From contig JAFIHA010000022.1 of NCBI GenBank assembly GCA_017848965.1, forward strand, positions 1-39,603: a DNA stretch of 39,603 nucleotides, written 5' to 3'. Position numbers and translations under genes: made by a program. The notes below the pieces were generated by a model, which did not search any database, had not been told where the DNA came from, and saw only the letters and a list, made by a program, of their open reading frames with translations. Of the stretch, positions 1 to 8,298 are shown piece after piece. Positions within the stretch are counted from its first letter, which is position 1. Every line of letters begins with the position of its first letter. The DNA is from Dechloromonas aromatica (nom. nud.). GTDB taxonomy: Bacteria; Pseudomonadota; Gammaproteobacteria; Burkholderiales; Rhodocyclaceae.

Positions 1-1
1 C

Positions 2-133
2 GATCACATCGCCTGGGAACTCAATATGCGGCCGAGAAAAACCCTGGGATGGCGCTCTCCCGCCGAGGTGTTCTTCGATAACATCTTCATGGACAAAGCA
101 GGGATGATTCCAAATGTTGCACTCGGTCTTTGA
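2..133 (+). pseudogene. IS30-family transposase, C-terminal end (cut by window edge)
   Basis: The first 44 codons read in frame to a TGA and give a tail containing LNMRPRKTLGWRSPAEVFFD. This is the characteristic C-terminal stretch of IS30-family DDE transposases (arginine-rich, then K-T-L-G-W, then P-A-E-V-F). The 5' part lies outside the window, so I cannot tell whether the element is whole. In IS30-type elements the right terminal inverted repeat usually lies at or just after the stop, so the end probably falls near 110-160. I could not fix the exact end without the left end. The next gene (CYTH-CHAD) converges on this end from the other side. Confidence 0.8.
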
Positions 134-271
134 AACCGCCGAGTATTTTGTAATTTAATCGGTTTTCGCTTCAAACTTGCGTTCTAAACGCACGCTATGC
201 GGGTTCCTTCGCGCGAGTAGTTGAGCGTGAGCTTGCAACAGTGTCCGGGGTGTCTTGCCCGTTGCAGCGTA

Positions 272-1747
272 TTATTCGTAGAGCCGTTGTCCGCTGTTCT
301 TGAGCCATGCTTCAAGCATTTCCGGAACGTGGGCGACGAGAATTTCCTGCCGTCCGGCTACCCAAGCTTGGGCCACCGTTCCGCGCTTGTCGCTTGTGGC
401 CTCGTCGATCAATAGCCTGGCGGTGACTTGATCATTGATCAAGCCCAGGGCCTCCTGCAGTCGGCTAAGCGTTTCCAGGTAGCGCTTCATTTGGCGGCTC
501 GGCAGTAGCGGCGTCATGAATTCCAGCGCGTAGCGCAGTTTCTTGAAGCGCAGGCGCATGATGTGGCGTTGGGCGTCGTCGAGTTCGTCGTAGCGTTCGG
601 CCAGTTTGCGCACGCTGCGGGTGTGGACGGCGATGCGTTCGCTGGCGAAGCGCTTGAGCGGGGTGTCCACCGTGTCGCTCAGGGCGTGCACGGCAGCGGT
701 GAATTCGACCATCAGGCGCGGGTATTCCTTGAGGCGGAGCAGGCTGGTGATGGCGCGCCGCGCCGCCTTGACGCGGCGTTTCGCCTCGCTGTGCAGGCGA
801 TGGACATCGTGGCTGTGTGGAAAGGCGCGGATGATCGGGGGCAGGGTTTCTTCCAGGAAGACGTCCCAGTTGCGCGCTTCGCCAAGGGCTCCCGCCAGGG
901 TCTGCCAGCTCTGGCCGTAGGCGGCGACGAAGTTTTCCGGCAGGACCGGGGCGAAGAGCTTGATTGCTGAACGCAGGCGGCGCAGGGCGACGCGGGCCTG
1001 GTGGATGAATTCCGGTTCGCCGCCGGCGAGCAGGCCGGCTTCGTTGCGCTGGAAATGTTCCAGGCAACCGAGGGCGATGGTGCGAAAGGCTTCGACCGGG
1101 GTCTGCTCGGGATGAATGGGTAGCGGTTTGGCGCGGAAGGGCTGTTCGGGTTCGTTGCGGAACAGCCGGTATCCCCGCTCTGCTTTGCTGGCGACCTCGG
1201 GGTGAAGCGTGACATGCTGCTGCAGTTGCCGGGTGAGTTCGAAAATGTCTTCGACACGCCCGGAGATCAGTTCCAGTTCGACTTCGCAGATGCCGGTACT
1301 GCGTTCTTTGGCGGAAATCCTGCCGCGGTCCAGCGCCATTTCGATCAGCGAGTCGCCGCAGGCAATTTGCCAGGCCTGGCGCCGGAAGTCGGTGGTGAAG
1401 ACAGGTTCCAGACGGTCGCGGGTATCGTTGAGCAGGCTGCGCAATTCAGCGTTGTCGACATGGGCGAAGTCGAACTGGCCCGGCGTTGCCGGAATCTCCC
1501 ATTCGTTTCGGATGGCCAGTCCGCCACTGGCGGGCTCGGCGGATTTCACCGTCTGCAGCCATTCCCAGCCCTTCTTGCGCAAGCGCAGGGCGATGCGGCG
1601 CTGGCGCAGCGTTAGTTCAGGTGTGTCGTAGTAGGTGTTGAGCAGGTTTTGCTTCTGGCTGCTCATGCCTTTGAGCAGCGGGTGGGCCAGGAGTTTGCGG
1701 ACATGTCTGGCTTCCAGTCGCAGTTTGATTTCAATTTCAGTCGCCAT
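272..1747 (-). CDS. CYTH-CHAD domain protein (YgiF-like inorganic triphosphatase family)
   Basis: The 491-residue protein starts MATEIEIKLRLE, which carries the ExExK signature of CYTH (triphosphate tunnel) enzymes. Basic and acidic strands follow (LRLRKKGWEWLQTVK, EVELELISG), as expected of the tunnel that holds triphosphate and metal. From about residue 215 the sequence becomes helical and rich in conserved His/Arg (IHQARVALRRLRSAIKLF, then LRFKKLRYALEFM). This is a CHAD domain, a family linked to polyphosphate binding. A longer open frame runs upstream, but I chose the ATG at 1747 because ExExK follows it at once and GAGAG lies just upstream. It is the last gene of the long minus-strand run. 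Triphosphatase or polyphosphate-binding activity is inferred from the family. Confidence 0.88.
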   Translation of the reverse strand: MATEIEIKLRLEARHVRKLLAHPLLKGMSSQKQNLLNTYYDTPELTLRQRRIALRLRKKGWEWLQTVKSAEPASGGLAIRNEWEIPATPGQFDFAHVDNAELRSLLNDTRDRLEPVFTTDFRRQAWQIACGDSLIEMALDRGRISAKERSTGICEVELELISGRVEDIFELTRQLQQHVTLHPEVASKAERGYRLFRNEPEQPFRAKPLPIHPEQTPVEAFRTIALGCLEHFQRNEAGLLAGGEPEFIHQARVALRRLRSAIKLFAPVLPENFVAAYGQSWQTLAGALGEARNWDVFLEETLPPIIRAFPHSHDVHRLHSEAKRRVKAARRAITSLLRLKEYPRLMVEFTAAVHALSDTVDTPLKRFASERIAVHTRSVRKLAERYDELDDAQRHIMRLRFKKLRYALEFMTPLLPSRQMKRYLETLSRLQEALGLINDQVTARLLIDEATSDKRGTVAQAWVAGRQEILVAHVPEMLEAWLKNSGQRLYE

Positions 1748-1776
1748 GGTTGCTCTCAGGGAATGCGGCCAGCGCC

Positions 1777-3006
1777 TTACCAGATGGGACAGGACAACTG
1801 GACCCACGCCATATAGCGCTCCGGTGCCCGGGCATAGACCGAGTCGCTGGCTCCGCCGAGGTGGCGGACGCCGCCGCTGATCTTGAAGCGATTGCCTTCG
1901 TAACTGCCGCCCAGCGTGGTGACCAGGCCGCCGTCGGCCGGCGTGTTGAGGAGTTCGAGATAGGGCTTGAAGCCGTCGCCGTTGTCGTAGGCGACACGGA
2001 ACAGCGCGTTGTCGCGATGAACGTTGACCTGGGTGTAGGCATTGGCCGACCAGGCGAGATTGGCGTTGAAGAGCGTTGCCGGGGCCAGCGCCGCATTCAG
2101 GTGTTGACGGGCGACCAGGGCGTCGAGTCGGCGCCAGTCGGCCTTGCGGTAGGCTTCGCCGTCGTGGAAAAGTTCGAGCAGCGCGCTCCAGCCCGAATCG
2201 CCGGTCCATTGCGCGCCGATCAGGCTCTTGTTGGCATGCTCGCCGGATTGGTGGGCGAGTGGTGAGGTCAGTGCGAAGATGCCGCCGGTTTCGCCGAGCG
2301 TGTTGATCGTGTTGAGGTAGCGGTGACTATAGAGGGTGGCACCGTAAATCGACCATTCATCGCCGATGACGCGGTTGGCGCCGAAGCCTGCCTCAAATTT
2401 GCGTGTCCGCGAGAAGCGGGCGACGGCGTGCAGGTCGTCCTTGTCAGCAACCTTGTACCAGCGGAAGGCGAGTGCTTCGTCGTCGCGGTCACGCTTGTCG
2501 CCGCCCTGGCCAGGCTGGGCCCAGACGGCAGTCCAGGCCTGGTCGGCGGTGAATTTTTCGATGGCCAGCAACGGAATGCCGACCAGCATCGGGTCGGTGA
2601 CGCTACGCCGGTTCTCGCGCTGGACGACGTCGAGCGGCCGGAAGGCAAAGCCGATGCCCCAGGTCAGAACCTTCTTGCCGATGGTCCAGGCCAGGCCGTC
2701 GCCGAGTGCGCTGTCGAAGTAAAACTGGTTGAGGTCGGCACGCAGGCGGTCAGCCTCTCCCTGGCGGGTTTCCCAGCGCAGCGTGGCGTCGCCGGAAAAG
2801 CCGTGGCCGCGGTAACGCAGGGCGATTTCCTGGTTTGAGTTCCAGCCGCCGGGCATTTCCGGGCGGCCGGCTGCGAAATAGGGGCTGCCGCGGTCGGCCT
2901 CGTGATATTCGGGGGTAATTCGCAGCGTGGCGTTGAATTCGTCGGCCAGGGCGGGTGTCGAGCCGAGCGCGAGCACGGCGAGCAAGGGAAGGAGCTTGGT
3001 TACCAT
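1777..3006 (-). CDS. Outer-membrane beta-barrel protein (porin-like, unnamed)
   Basis: This 409-residue protein has an evident signal peptide (MVTKLLPLLAVLALGSTPALA, cleavage near residue 21). A mature chain follows with many alternating aromatic/polar stretches typical of amphipathic strands (ALRYRGHGFSGDATLRWETR, YLELLNTPADGGLVTTLGGS), ending in tryptophan after a short strand. It resembles the uncharacterised barrel proteins encoded beside LolA-like and FtsX-like genes. Its start overlaps the stop of the LolA-like gene (ATGGTAA), so translation is probably coupled. The context suggests an outer-membrane partner of the upstream ABC/LolA-like system. The substrate is unknown. Confidence 0.75.
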   Translation of the reverse strand: MVTKLLPLLAVLALGSTPALADEFNATLRITPEYHEADRGSPYFAAGRPEMPGGWNSNQEIALRYRGHGFSGDATLRWETRQGEADRLRADLNQFYFDSALGDGLAWTIGKKVLTWGIGFAFRPLDVVQRENRRSVTDPMLVGIPLLAIEKFTADQAWTAVWAQPGQGGDKRDRDDEALAFRWYKVADKDDLHAVARFSRTRKFEAGFGANRVIGDEWSIYGATLYSHRYLNTINTLGETGGIFALTSPLAHQSGEHANKSLIGAQWTGDSGWSALLELFHDGEAYRKADWRRLDALVARQHLNAALAPATLFNANLAWSANAYTQVNVHRDNALFRVAYDNGDGFKPYLELLNTPADGGLVTTLGGSYEGNRFKISGGVRHLGGASDSVYARAPERYMAWVQLSCPIW

Positions 3007-3800
3007 TCGGCGAGTGAGTTGCGGACTAGGGCGGCGGGATTGAAAAGTTCGTCCGGGGCTTCGCGGGCAGCGAGCTTGCGGTAATGGACGACGGTGTGTC
3101 GGGTGGTCTGGATATGATCGAAGAGCAGCATCGCGCCAACCTGACGCCGTCCCTGCACCGCCTGCTCGAAGTACCAGGCTTCCTTGGCCTTCTTGCCGGA
3201 GCCCATGATCAGGTCGGCCTTGACCGGAAACTTGCTGTTCTTTTCCAGGAAAAGCTCGATTTTGGCATAGGTGACGCCGCTGCGTAGCGCCTGCAGTTGG
3301 AGGCGCAGGCAGCTACCGGCAGCAACGCGGCCGGGGATGCCGGCAATTTCCGGCGGCTTCGGGCAGTCGGTTTCTTCGCTGACGCTGCCGTCGTAATCCT
3401 CGTGCCAGGACATCTCGGCGATGTCGCCGGTCGAGGCTTCGCCGAGCAGCTTCTGGTTGGCGGTGATGCGCAGCGGGCGCTGGCTGTCGGGGACGAAAAG
3501 CCAGAAATTGTCGCCCAGCATCAGCACCTTCTGGCCAAGTTCGGCGGCAGTTTTCATCAGGATCAGCGAACGCCGGCCAGGCTTGATGTAGACGGTGTAG
3601 TCGCGTTCCTTGTCGAGTTCGCCGCGCCGGTATTGCTCGACCCGGGTTTCGACCTGCGCCGAAGCGGCCGGCAGTCGATAGCTGTCGGCCTTGCGCAGTA
3701 AAGCGTCGACATCGCCGGCGGCGCAGGCCGCGGTGGCTGCGTAAAGGCAGAGCGCGGTACCGGCTTGGCGCAGAAAAGAAAGCGGGCGGCGGTCAGACAT
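3000..3800 (-). CDS. LolA-like outer-membrane lipoprotein-sorting family protein
   Basis: The 266-residue periplasmic protein has a signal peptide in its first 29 or so residues (hydrophobic segment CLYAATAACAAG). The mature part resembles the 'outer membrane lipoprotein-sorting protein' family with a LolA-type half-barrel: DYTVYIKPGRRSLILMKTAA, then GDNFWLFVPDSQRPLRITANQ, then a C-terminal strand pair around FPVKADLIMGSGKKAKEAWY. I start at MSDRRPL (3800) because an upstream in-frame start lies inside the permease. It overlaps the permease stop by 8 nt and the barrel-protein start by 7 nt. Together with the ATPase and permease it looks like a carrier moving a hydrophobic cargo to the outer membrane. 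The cargo cannot be told from sequence. Confidence 0.8.
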   Translation of the reverse strand: MSDRRPLSFLRQAGTALCLYAATAACAAGDVDALLRKADSYRLPAASAQVETRVEQYRRGELDKERDYTVYIKPGRRSLILMKTAAELGQKVLMLGDNFWLFVPDSQRPLRITANQKLLGEASTGDIAEMSWHEDYDGSVSEETDCPKPPEIAGIPGRVAAGSCLRLQLQALRSGVTYAKIELFLEKNSKFPVKADLIMGSGKKAKEAWYFEQAVQGRRQVGAMLLFDHIQTTRHTVVHYRKLAAREAPDELFNPAALVRNSLAEW

Positions 3801-5010
3801 GGCCGAGGGCGTCCACAATGGGTTTGCTGGCGGCGCGCCGGCTGACCGCCCAGGCTGCCCCCATGCACAGCAGCACGATCAGTGCGTTGGTGACCAGCGT
3901 CAGGGTCGGCGAGCCGGCGACCAGCAGCGGGTAGCCTTCGGAGCGACCGGGCGGTGGCGGCATCTGCAGGCGGAGATACGGCAAGGTCCAGATCACGGCG
4001 GCGGCAACCAGATTGCCGATCATCACGCCGGCCAGGCCGATGATGCCACCCTCGCGGACGAACTGGGCGATGATTTCGCGCGGGTGAGCGCCCAGCGCGC
4101 GCAGGGTGCCGATTTCGCGGGTCCGCTCGACCACCGCCATGGCCAGGGTATTGATCACCGAAAACAGGACGAGGGCGATGATGATCATGCCGAGCAGACC
4201 GAAAATGCGGTTGTACAGGGCCCGTACCGAGTGATAGTACTGGGCCTGCTCCCACCAGGGCATGTAGGCATGCTCGCCGTCGTAGGCGGCCAGCGTCTCG
4301 AGCATCGCAGGGACCTTGTCGAGGTGGTGCATGAATACCGACAGGGTGCTGATCTTGTCGGTCATCAGGAGGTTCTGGGCGGTCTGGATGTCGGAGAAGA
4401 CGAGGCGCTTGTCGACCTCGCTCCAGCCGGTCGAGACCAGTGCCGCAACTTCGACGTCCACTGCGTTGATGCCGCCGGTGGCGGCCGTGGTGCCGATCAG
4501 CGTCAGTTGCGAGCCGACCTTGGCGCCGAGATTGCGGGCGAGGGCGACGCCGAGCAGGATTTGCGGCAGTTGGCTGGGCTCGCCCCGCGGAATGGCGCCT
4601 TCGCGGACGACCAGGAAATACTTGCGGACCGCCGCTTCGCGGGCGAGTTCGGCGCCGGTGCCAAGGAAGATCAGCGATTTGTCGCCGTTCGAGATCAGGC
4701 CGGAATAGTTGATCCGCGGCAGCAGTGTGGCGACCTCCGGGTTCTTTTCAAGATATTCCGCGACGCGATTGTCCTGCTGCATGCCGAACTGCATCGGCGT
4801 TTCTTCTTCCTTGGCGAAAAAGGACTTGTCGGCGACCGTGATGTGACCGAATTCGCGGGAGGCGCCTTCGATCAGGATGTCGTAGGTCCACAGCGCGAAG
4901 CCGCCGGCGATCAGGATCGAAGCGCAGCCGACGGCGGCGATGAAGATGGTGACGAACGAGCGGCGCCGGTTGCGCAGGACGTTCTTCCAGGCCAGCTGGA
5001 TGTGATTCAT
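3793..5010 (-). CDS. ABC transporter permease, FtsX/MacB/LolE family
   Basis: This 405-residue inner-membrane protein starts MNHIQLAWKNVLRNRRRSF. One membrane helix lies near residues 18-40, a large periplasmic domain follows, and three helices sit in the last 150 residues. That is the FtsX layout (one plus three). The segment VVERTREIGTLRALGAHPREI is the hallmark cytoplasmic loop of MacB/LolC/LolE permeases. It overlaps the ATPase gene by ATGA (5007-5010), so the two are translationally coupled and form one transporter. Mechanotransmission or lipoprotein-type extraction is the known mode of the family. The specific cargo is inferred only from the LolA-like neighbour. Confidence 0.9.
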   Translation of the reverse strand: MNHIQLAWKNVLRNRRRSFVTIFIAAVGCASILIAGGFALWTYDILIEGASREFGHITVADKSFFAKEEETPMQFGMQQDNRVAEYLEKNPEVATLLPRINYSGLISNGDKSLIFLGTGAELAREAAVRKYFLVVREGAIPRGEPSQLPQILLGVALARNLGAKVGSQLTLIGTTAATGGINAVDVEVAALVSTGWSEVDKRLVFSDIQTAQNLLMTDKISTLSVFMHHLDKVPAMLETLAAYDGEHAYMPWWEQAQYYHSVRALYNRIFGLLGMIIIALVLFSVINTLAMAVVERTREIGTLRALGAHPREIIAQFVREGGIIGLAGVMIGNLVAAAVIWTLPYLRLQMPPPPGRSEGYPLLVAGSPTLTLVTNALIVLLCMGAAWAVSRRAASKPIVDALGHV

Positions 5011-5681
5011 GCGATCACACCGTCCTGCATGCTGAATACCTTGTCGCAATGTCGGGTCATCCGGTCGTCGTGGGTGGCGATCAGGAAGGAAGTGCCGAGT
5101 CGGTGGCCAAGGCTTTTCATCAGTTCAACGATGTGTTCGGCGGTGTCGGTGTCGAGGTTGGCGGTGGGTTCGTCGGCGATGACCAGCAGCGGCGCCTTGA
5201 CCAGCGCCCGGGCGATGGCGACGCGCTGCCGCTGGCCGCCGGAAAGCTGGTCGGGCTTGCGCTCGGCGAAACCGGTGAGGCCAACCTTGTCGAGGATATC
5301 AGAAACCAGCGCCCGTCTTTCGGCCTTCGGGACGTTATTGAGCAGCAAGGGGTATTCGACATTGTCGAAAACGCTCATCACTGGCACCAGATTGTAGTTC
5401 TGAAAGATGAAGCCCATGCGTTTGCGCCGGATTTCGGTGCACGCCGCCTCGTCCAGTTCGCTGATGTCCTCGCCGGCCAGTCGGTAGCTGCCGCCGTCGA
5501 TGCGGTCGATCAGGCCGCAGATGTTGAGCAACGTGCTCTTGCCACTGCCCGAAGGGCCGCGGATGGCGGCGAAATCGCGGGCCTGGAGCTGCAGATCGAC
5601 GCCGCGCAAGGCGGAAATCTGGTTGTCGCCGATGCGATAGTGTTTGACGACCTGATTCAGTTCAATGACGGGGTGTTCCAT
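5007..5681 (-). CDS. ABC transporter ATP-binding protein, LolD/MacB type
   Basis: The 224-residue ATPase has Walker A GPSGSGKST (residues 42-50), a Q-loop in FIFQNYNLVPVM, signature LSGGQRQRVAIARAL, Walker B LLVIADEPT and a switch His in IATHD. The whole length is the one nucleotide-binding domain, as usual for LolD. I chose the ATG at 5681 because the protein then begins MEHPVIELNQVVKHYRIG, the normal start of the family. It is followed with a 4-nt overlap by its permease and lies 11 nt after lapD. It probably powers the FtsX-like permease for movement of a lipophilic cargo toward the LolA-like protein. Confidence 0.92.
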   Translation of the reverse strand: MEHPVIELNQVVKHYRIGDNQISALRGVDLQLQARDFAAIRGPSGSGKSTLLNICGLIDRIDGGSYRLAGEDISELDEAACTEIRRKRMGFIFQNYNLVPVMSVFDNVEYPLLLNNVPKAERRALVSDILDKVGLTGFAERKPDQLSGGQRQRVAIARALVKAPLLVIADEPTANLDTDTAEHIVELMKSLGHRLGTSFLIATHDDRMTRHCDKVFSMQDGVIA

Positions 5682-5692
5682 GCTGCTCCGCT

Positions 5693-7615
5693 TCAAGACT
5701 GGCTGTGGCGCGGGATCGCCGGGCCGGTGGCGCCGTCGAAGCCAAGCGCCGGCAGGGCGGCGAGCTCTTCCGCGGTCGAAACGCCTTCGGCGATGACGGT
5801 GAGGCCGATATTGTGCGCGATATTGCAGACGCCCTTGAGGAAGGATTGATTGCCGGTGTGGGTGTCGATGCCACGGATGAAGCTGCCGTCGACCTTGAGG
5901 TAGTCCAGGCCGATGTCGTGCAGGCGGCCGACCTGGCTGAACTGCCGACCGAAATGCTCGATGCCGAGTCGGCAGCCAAGTGGATGGAGTTCGCGGGTGA
6001 AGGCGACGAAGGCGTCGAAGTGCTGGAAGGCGCCGTTTTCGGCGACCTCCAGCCAGAGCCGCGGCGCCAGTTCGCGGCGGCCGGCGATGAGCTTTTCCAG
6101 GCGCAGCCGGAAGTTGGCATCGAGTACCGATTCGCCCGACAGGTTGACTGCGACTGCGGTGGTGCCGTCCGCCAGACGGTCGAGGGCGAGGCTGACGGCG
6201 ACGAGGTCGAGCTCGCAGGTCATCGCCAGCCGCGAAGCGACCGGCATGAAGCTGCCGGCGGCCAGCCATTCGCCGTTTTCGGTGGTTTGCAGGCGCAGCG
6301 GGCATTCGAGATGCAGTAGGTCGCCGGTGCTCTGATTCACCGGGAAATCGACCAGGCGCAGGCGGTGGGATTCGATCGCGCTTTCCAGTAGCTTGCGCCA
6401 GTCGGCGCTGTTGTGGGCACACTGCACCGCTTCGCCTTGGGCGCTGCGGCAGGCAATGCCGCCTTCGCCCTCGGCGGCGGCGATCGCAGCGTCGATGCGG
6501 GAGAGCAGCCCGGGCAGGTTCTCGCCGTGGTGGTATACGCCATTGCCCAGATGGCCGACCTGTTGGCCGTCAATCTGACCGCAGGCCACCAGCTTGCGCA
6601 GCAGTTCGAGCAAGCTGTTGCTTGCGCCGGTCGGGTCGCTTTCGCCGGGCAGGAGGAGGGCGAAGTCGGAGCCGTTGAGACGCGCCGCGGCGGCCCGTGG
6701 ATGACCTTCGCACAATTTACTCAGGGTGCTGCCGATCTGGCGTAGCACCTCGTCGGCGGTCTGCCGGCCGGCGCGCCGGTTGAGGCCGGCGAGGTCGGCC
6801 AGGCGCAACATGATCAGGCTGCCTTGGGGCGGTGCGTCGTCGTCGCTCAAGGCGGCGGCGAGCTGGTTCATGAAGTAGCCCCGGTTGGCGAGGCCGGTGA
6901 GCGGGTCCTGCGTCGCTTCGCGGCGGACCTGTTCGAGGCGGGAGGCTTCTTCCTCGAACATTGCCTTGACCCGCATCACCATCGAGTTCATCGCCCGCGC
7001 CAGGCTCTTCAGTTCCGGCGTTGCCGGCTCGGCGATGCGGATGAAGCGGCGCTCGCCGATCGCCTGCGCCTGGCCGACCACGGCGTCGAGCGGGCGTTTG
7101 ATCCGGCGCAGGATCTGGGTGCCGAGGAGACCGGCGGCGACGCCGCCGAAGCCGAACCAGAGCAGCAGGCGGAAGGCGCCTTGCCATAATTCGCGGTAAG
7201 CAAAGCGGCTGTGGCTGACCAGTTCGATGGTGCCGAACTGGCTCCAGCCCGACGATACCTGGGCCTGGCCAGGTGGCGAATGGATCGGGAAGAGGCTGAC
7301 GAACCAAGTGGGAACTTCGCCGACGCTGGGCGGGCTGGTTTTTTCGATCATCGTCTTGCCTTCCGGGTCGCGCACCCGGACCAGCGCGTACTGACCGCTG
7401 TCGAAGACGGCGGCGACCTGCAGTTCGACGGTGACCGGGTCCTTTTCCATCTGCGACATCGACAGGGCGAGCGTCGCCGCGTTGTCGTTGTTCTTGATCG
7501 CCAGTTGCTGTTCGAGATAGTCGCGGGCCGTCACCATGCTGACGACGAAGCTGCCGGCAAAGGCCAGGGTGGTGATGGCGATGACCGCCAGCCAGAGTTG
7601 TCGGAACAGGGACAT
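5693..7615 (-). CDS. lapD: LapD-like c-di-GMP receptor (degenerate GGDEF-EAL)
   Basis: The 640-residue inner-membrane protein has TM helices near 7-29 and 148-167 flanking a periplasmic domain, then a HAMP region (170-222), a GGDEF-like domain and an EAL-like domain. The GGDEF motif is degraded to NGSDF (314-318). In the EAL domain the motif reads ECP (437-439), the metal-binding DDFG is EHFG (553-556), and the usual QGY/F near the end is lost (TGPAIP). It should therefore bind rather than make or break c-di-GMP, as LapD does. The periplasmic loop GWSQFG (W124) matches the conserved tryptophan region by which LapD holds LapG. It lies directly after lapG. By family, at high c-di-GMP it sequesters LapG and keeps a large adhesin on the surface. 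Confidence 0.9.
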   Translation of the reverse strand: MSLFRQLWLAVIAITTLAFAGSFVVSMVTARDYLEQQLAIKNNDNAATLALSMSQMEKDPVTVELQVAAVFDSGQYALVRVRDPEGKTMIEKTSPPSVGEVPTWFVSLFPIHSPPGQAQVSSGWSQFGTIELVSHSRFAYRELWQGAFRLLLWFGFGGVAAGLLGTQILRRIKRPLDAVVGQAQAIGERRFIRIAEPATPELKSLARAMNSMVMRVKAMFEEEASRLEQVRREATQDPLTGLANRGYFMNQLAAALSDDDAPPQGSLIMLRLADLAGLNRRAGRQTADEVLRQIGSTLSKLCEGHPRAAAARLNGSDFALLLPGESDPTGASNSLLELLRKLVACGQIDGQQVGHLGNGVYHHGENLPGLLSRIDAAIAAAEGEGGIACRSAQGEAVQCAHNSADWRKLLESAIESHRLRLVDFPVNQSTGDLLHLECPLRLQTTENGEWLAAGSFMPVASRLAMTCELDLVAVSLALDRLADGTTAVAVNLSGESVLDANFRLRLEKLIAGRRELAPRLWLEVAENGAFQHFDAFVAFTRELHPLGCRLGIEHFGRQFSQVGRLHDIGLDYLKVDGSFIRGIDTHTGNQSFLKGVCNIAHNIGLTVIAEGVSTAEELAALPALGFDGATGPAIPRHSQS

Positions 7616-7623
7616 GCGTTACC

Positions 7624-8286
7624 TCACTGGAAACCTTCGGCCCGGGCGCGCGCCAGCAGATCCTGCCAGCGGGAGAGGTTGCTCCCGCTGGCCTGGTTGC
7701 CGGTGCCTTGCCAGAGGCCTGCACTGTTGAAACTGAAAACCGGAGAAAGATCGTAGCGCTGCGACGCCGGCAGGATGCGCTTGTTCAGGTTGTCGAGAAC
7801 GAGCGGGTCGGCATTCGGCTTCGGGTAGTAGGCGAGCACCATGTGCGCCTGCTGGATCGAGCCGCCACCGCCGGCGATTTCCTGTGTGGCGCGGACATAG
7901 ACCAGGCGCAGCTTGTTCACGGGGACGCCGAGTTCGAGCAGGGAGAAATACTTGGCGATCGAGAAATCCTCGCAGTCGCCGCGTCCCTGCGCCATCGTCT
8001 CGAGCGGCGTCGCCCAATAGTCGCGCTGGCCCCACAGGGAAAAGTCGTCGTCGAACGCGATGCGCCGGTTGAAAAAGTCGTTGACCTGCTCCACCTTGTC
8101 GCGCTCGCCGCCGTGGCTGGCGCCGGAGAGCATCTGCCGCCATTCACCGAAGATGATCTCGGAAATCTGTCCGAAGCGCGCCGAGAAGGATTGCTGGATG
8201 CGCTCCAGATTGAGGCCAAACGCCGAACCCGCCCCGATCCAGGCCAGCAGAACCAGTATCGGCAGGCGCAGCCGCGGGCGGTTCAT
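7624..8286 (-). CDS. lapG: LapG-like periplasmic cysteine protease
   Basis: The 220-residue protein has an N-terminal export signal (residues 1-24) and a bacterial transglutaminase-like cysteine protease domain. The catalytic triad is visible: Cys105 in GRGDCEDFS, His148 in QAHMVLAYY and Asp165 in LVLDNLN. The acidic segment RIAFDDDFSLWG is where family members bind calcium. In known systems LapG cuts the N-terminal region of large RTX-type adhesins (LapA, BapA) after a di-alanine, and LapD holds it back. The stop is 8 nt from the lapD start. No large adhesin or type I secretion genes are in this window, so the target lies elsewhere. Confidence 0.92.
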   Translation of the reverse strand: MNRPRLRLPILVLLAWIGAGSAFGLNLERIQQSFSARFGQISEIIFGEWRQMLSGASHGGERDKVEQVNDFFNRRIAFDDDFSLWGQRDYWATPLETMAQGRGDCEDFSIAKYFSLLELGVPVNKLRLVYVRATQEIAGGGGSIQQAHMVLAYYPKPNADPLVLDNLNKRILPASQRYDLSPVFSFNSAGLWQGTGNQASGSNLSRWQDLLARARAEGFQ

Positions 8287-8298
8287 GGCGCTTACGGC

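Noticed and set aside
133..165. AAACCG...CGGTTT inverted repeat after the IS30 transposase stop as a terminator.
   Set aside because: The arms are only 6 nt with a 21-nt AT-rich loop, too weak to call.
1748..2209. N-terminal extension of the CYTH-CHAD frame (154 residues).
   Set aside because: It overlaps the beta-barrel gene in another frame, is Arg/Pro-rich, and the ExExK motif starts right after the ATG at 1747.
3799..5397. Plus-strand 532-residue open frame.
   Set aside because: It lies opposite the FtsX-like permease and the ATPase, both with clear motifs; composition is that of a shadow frame.
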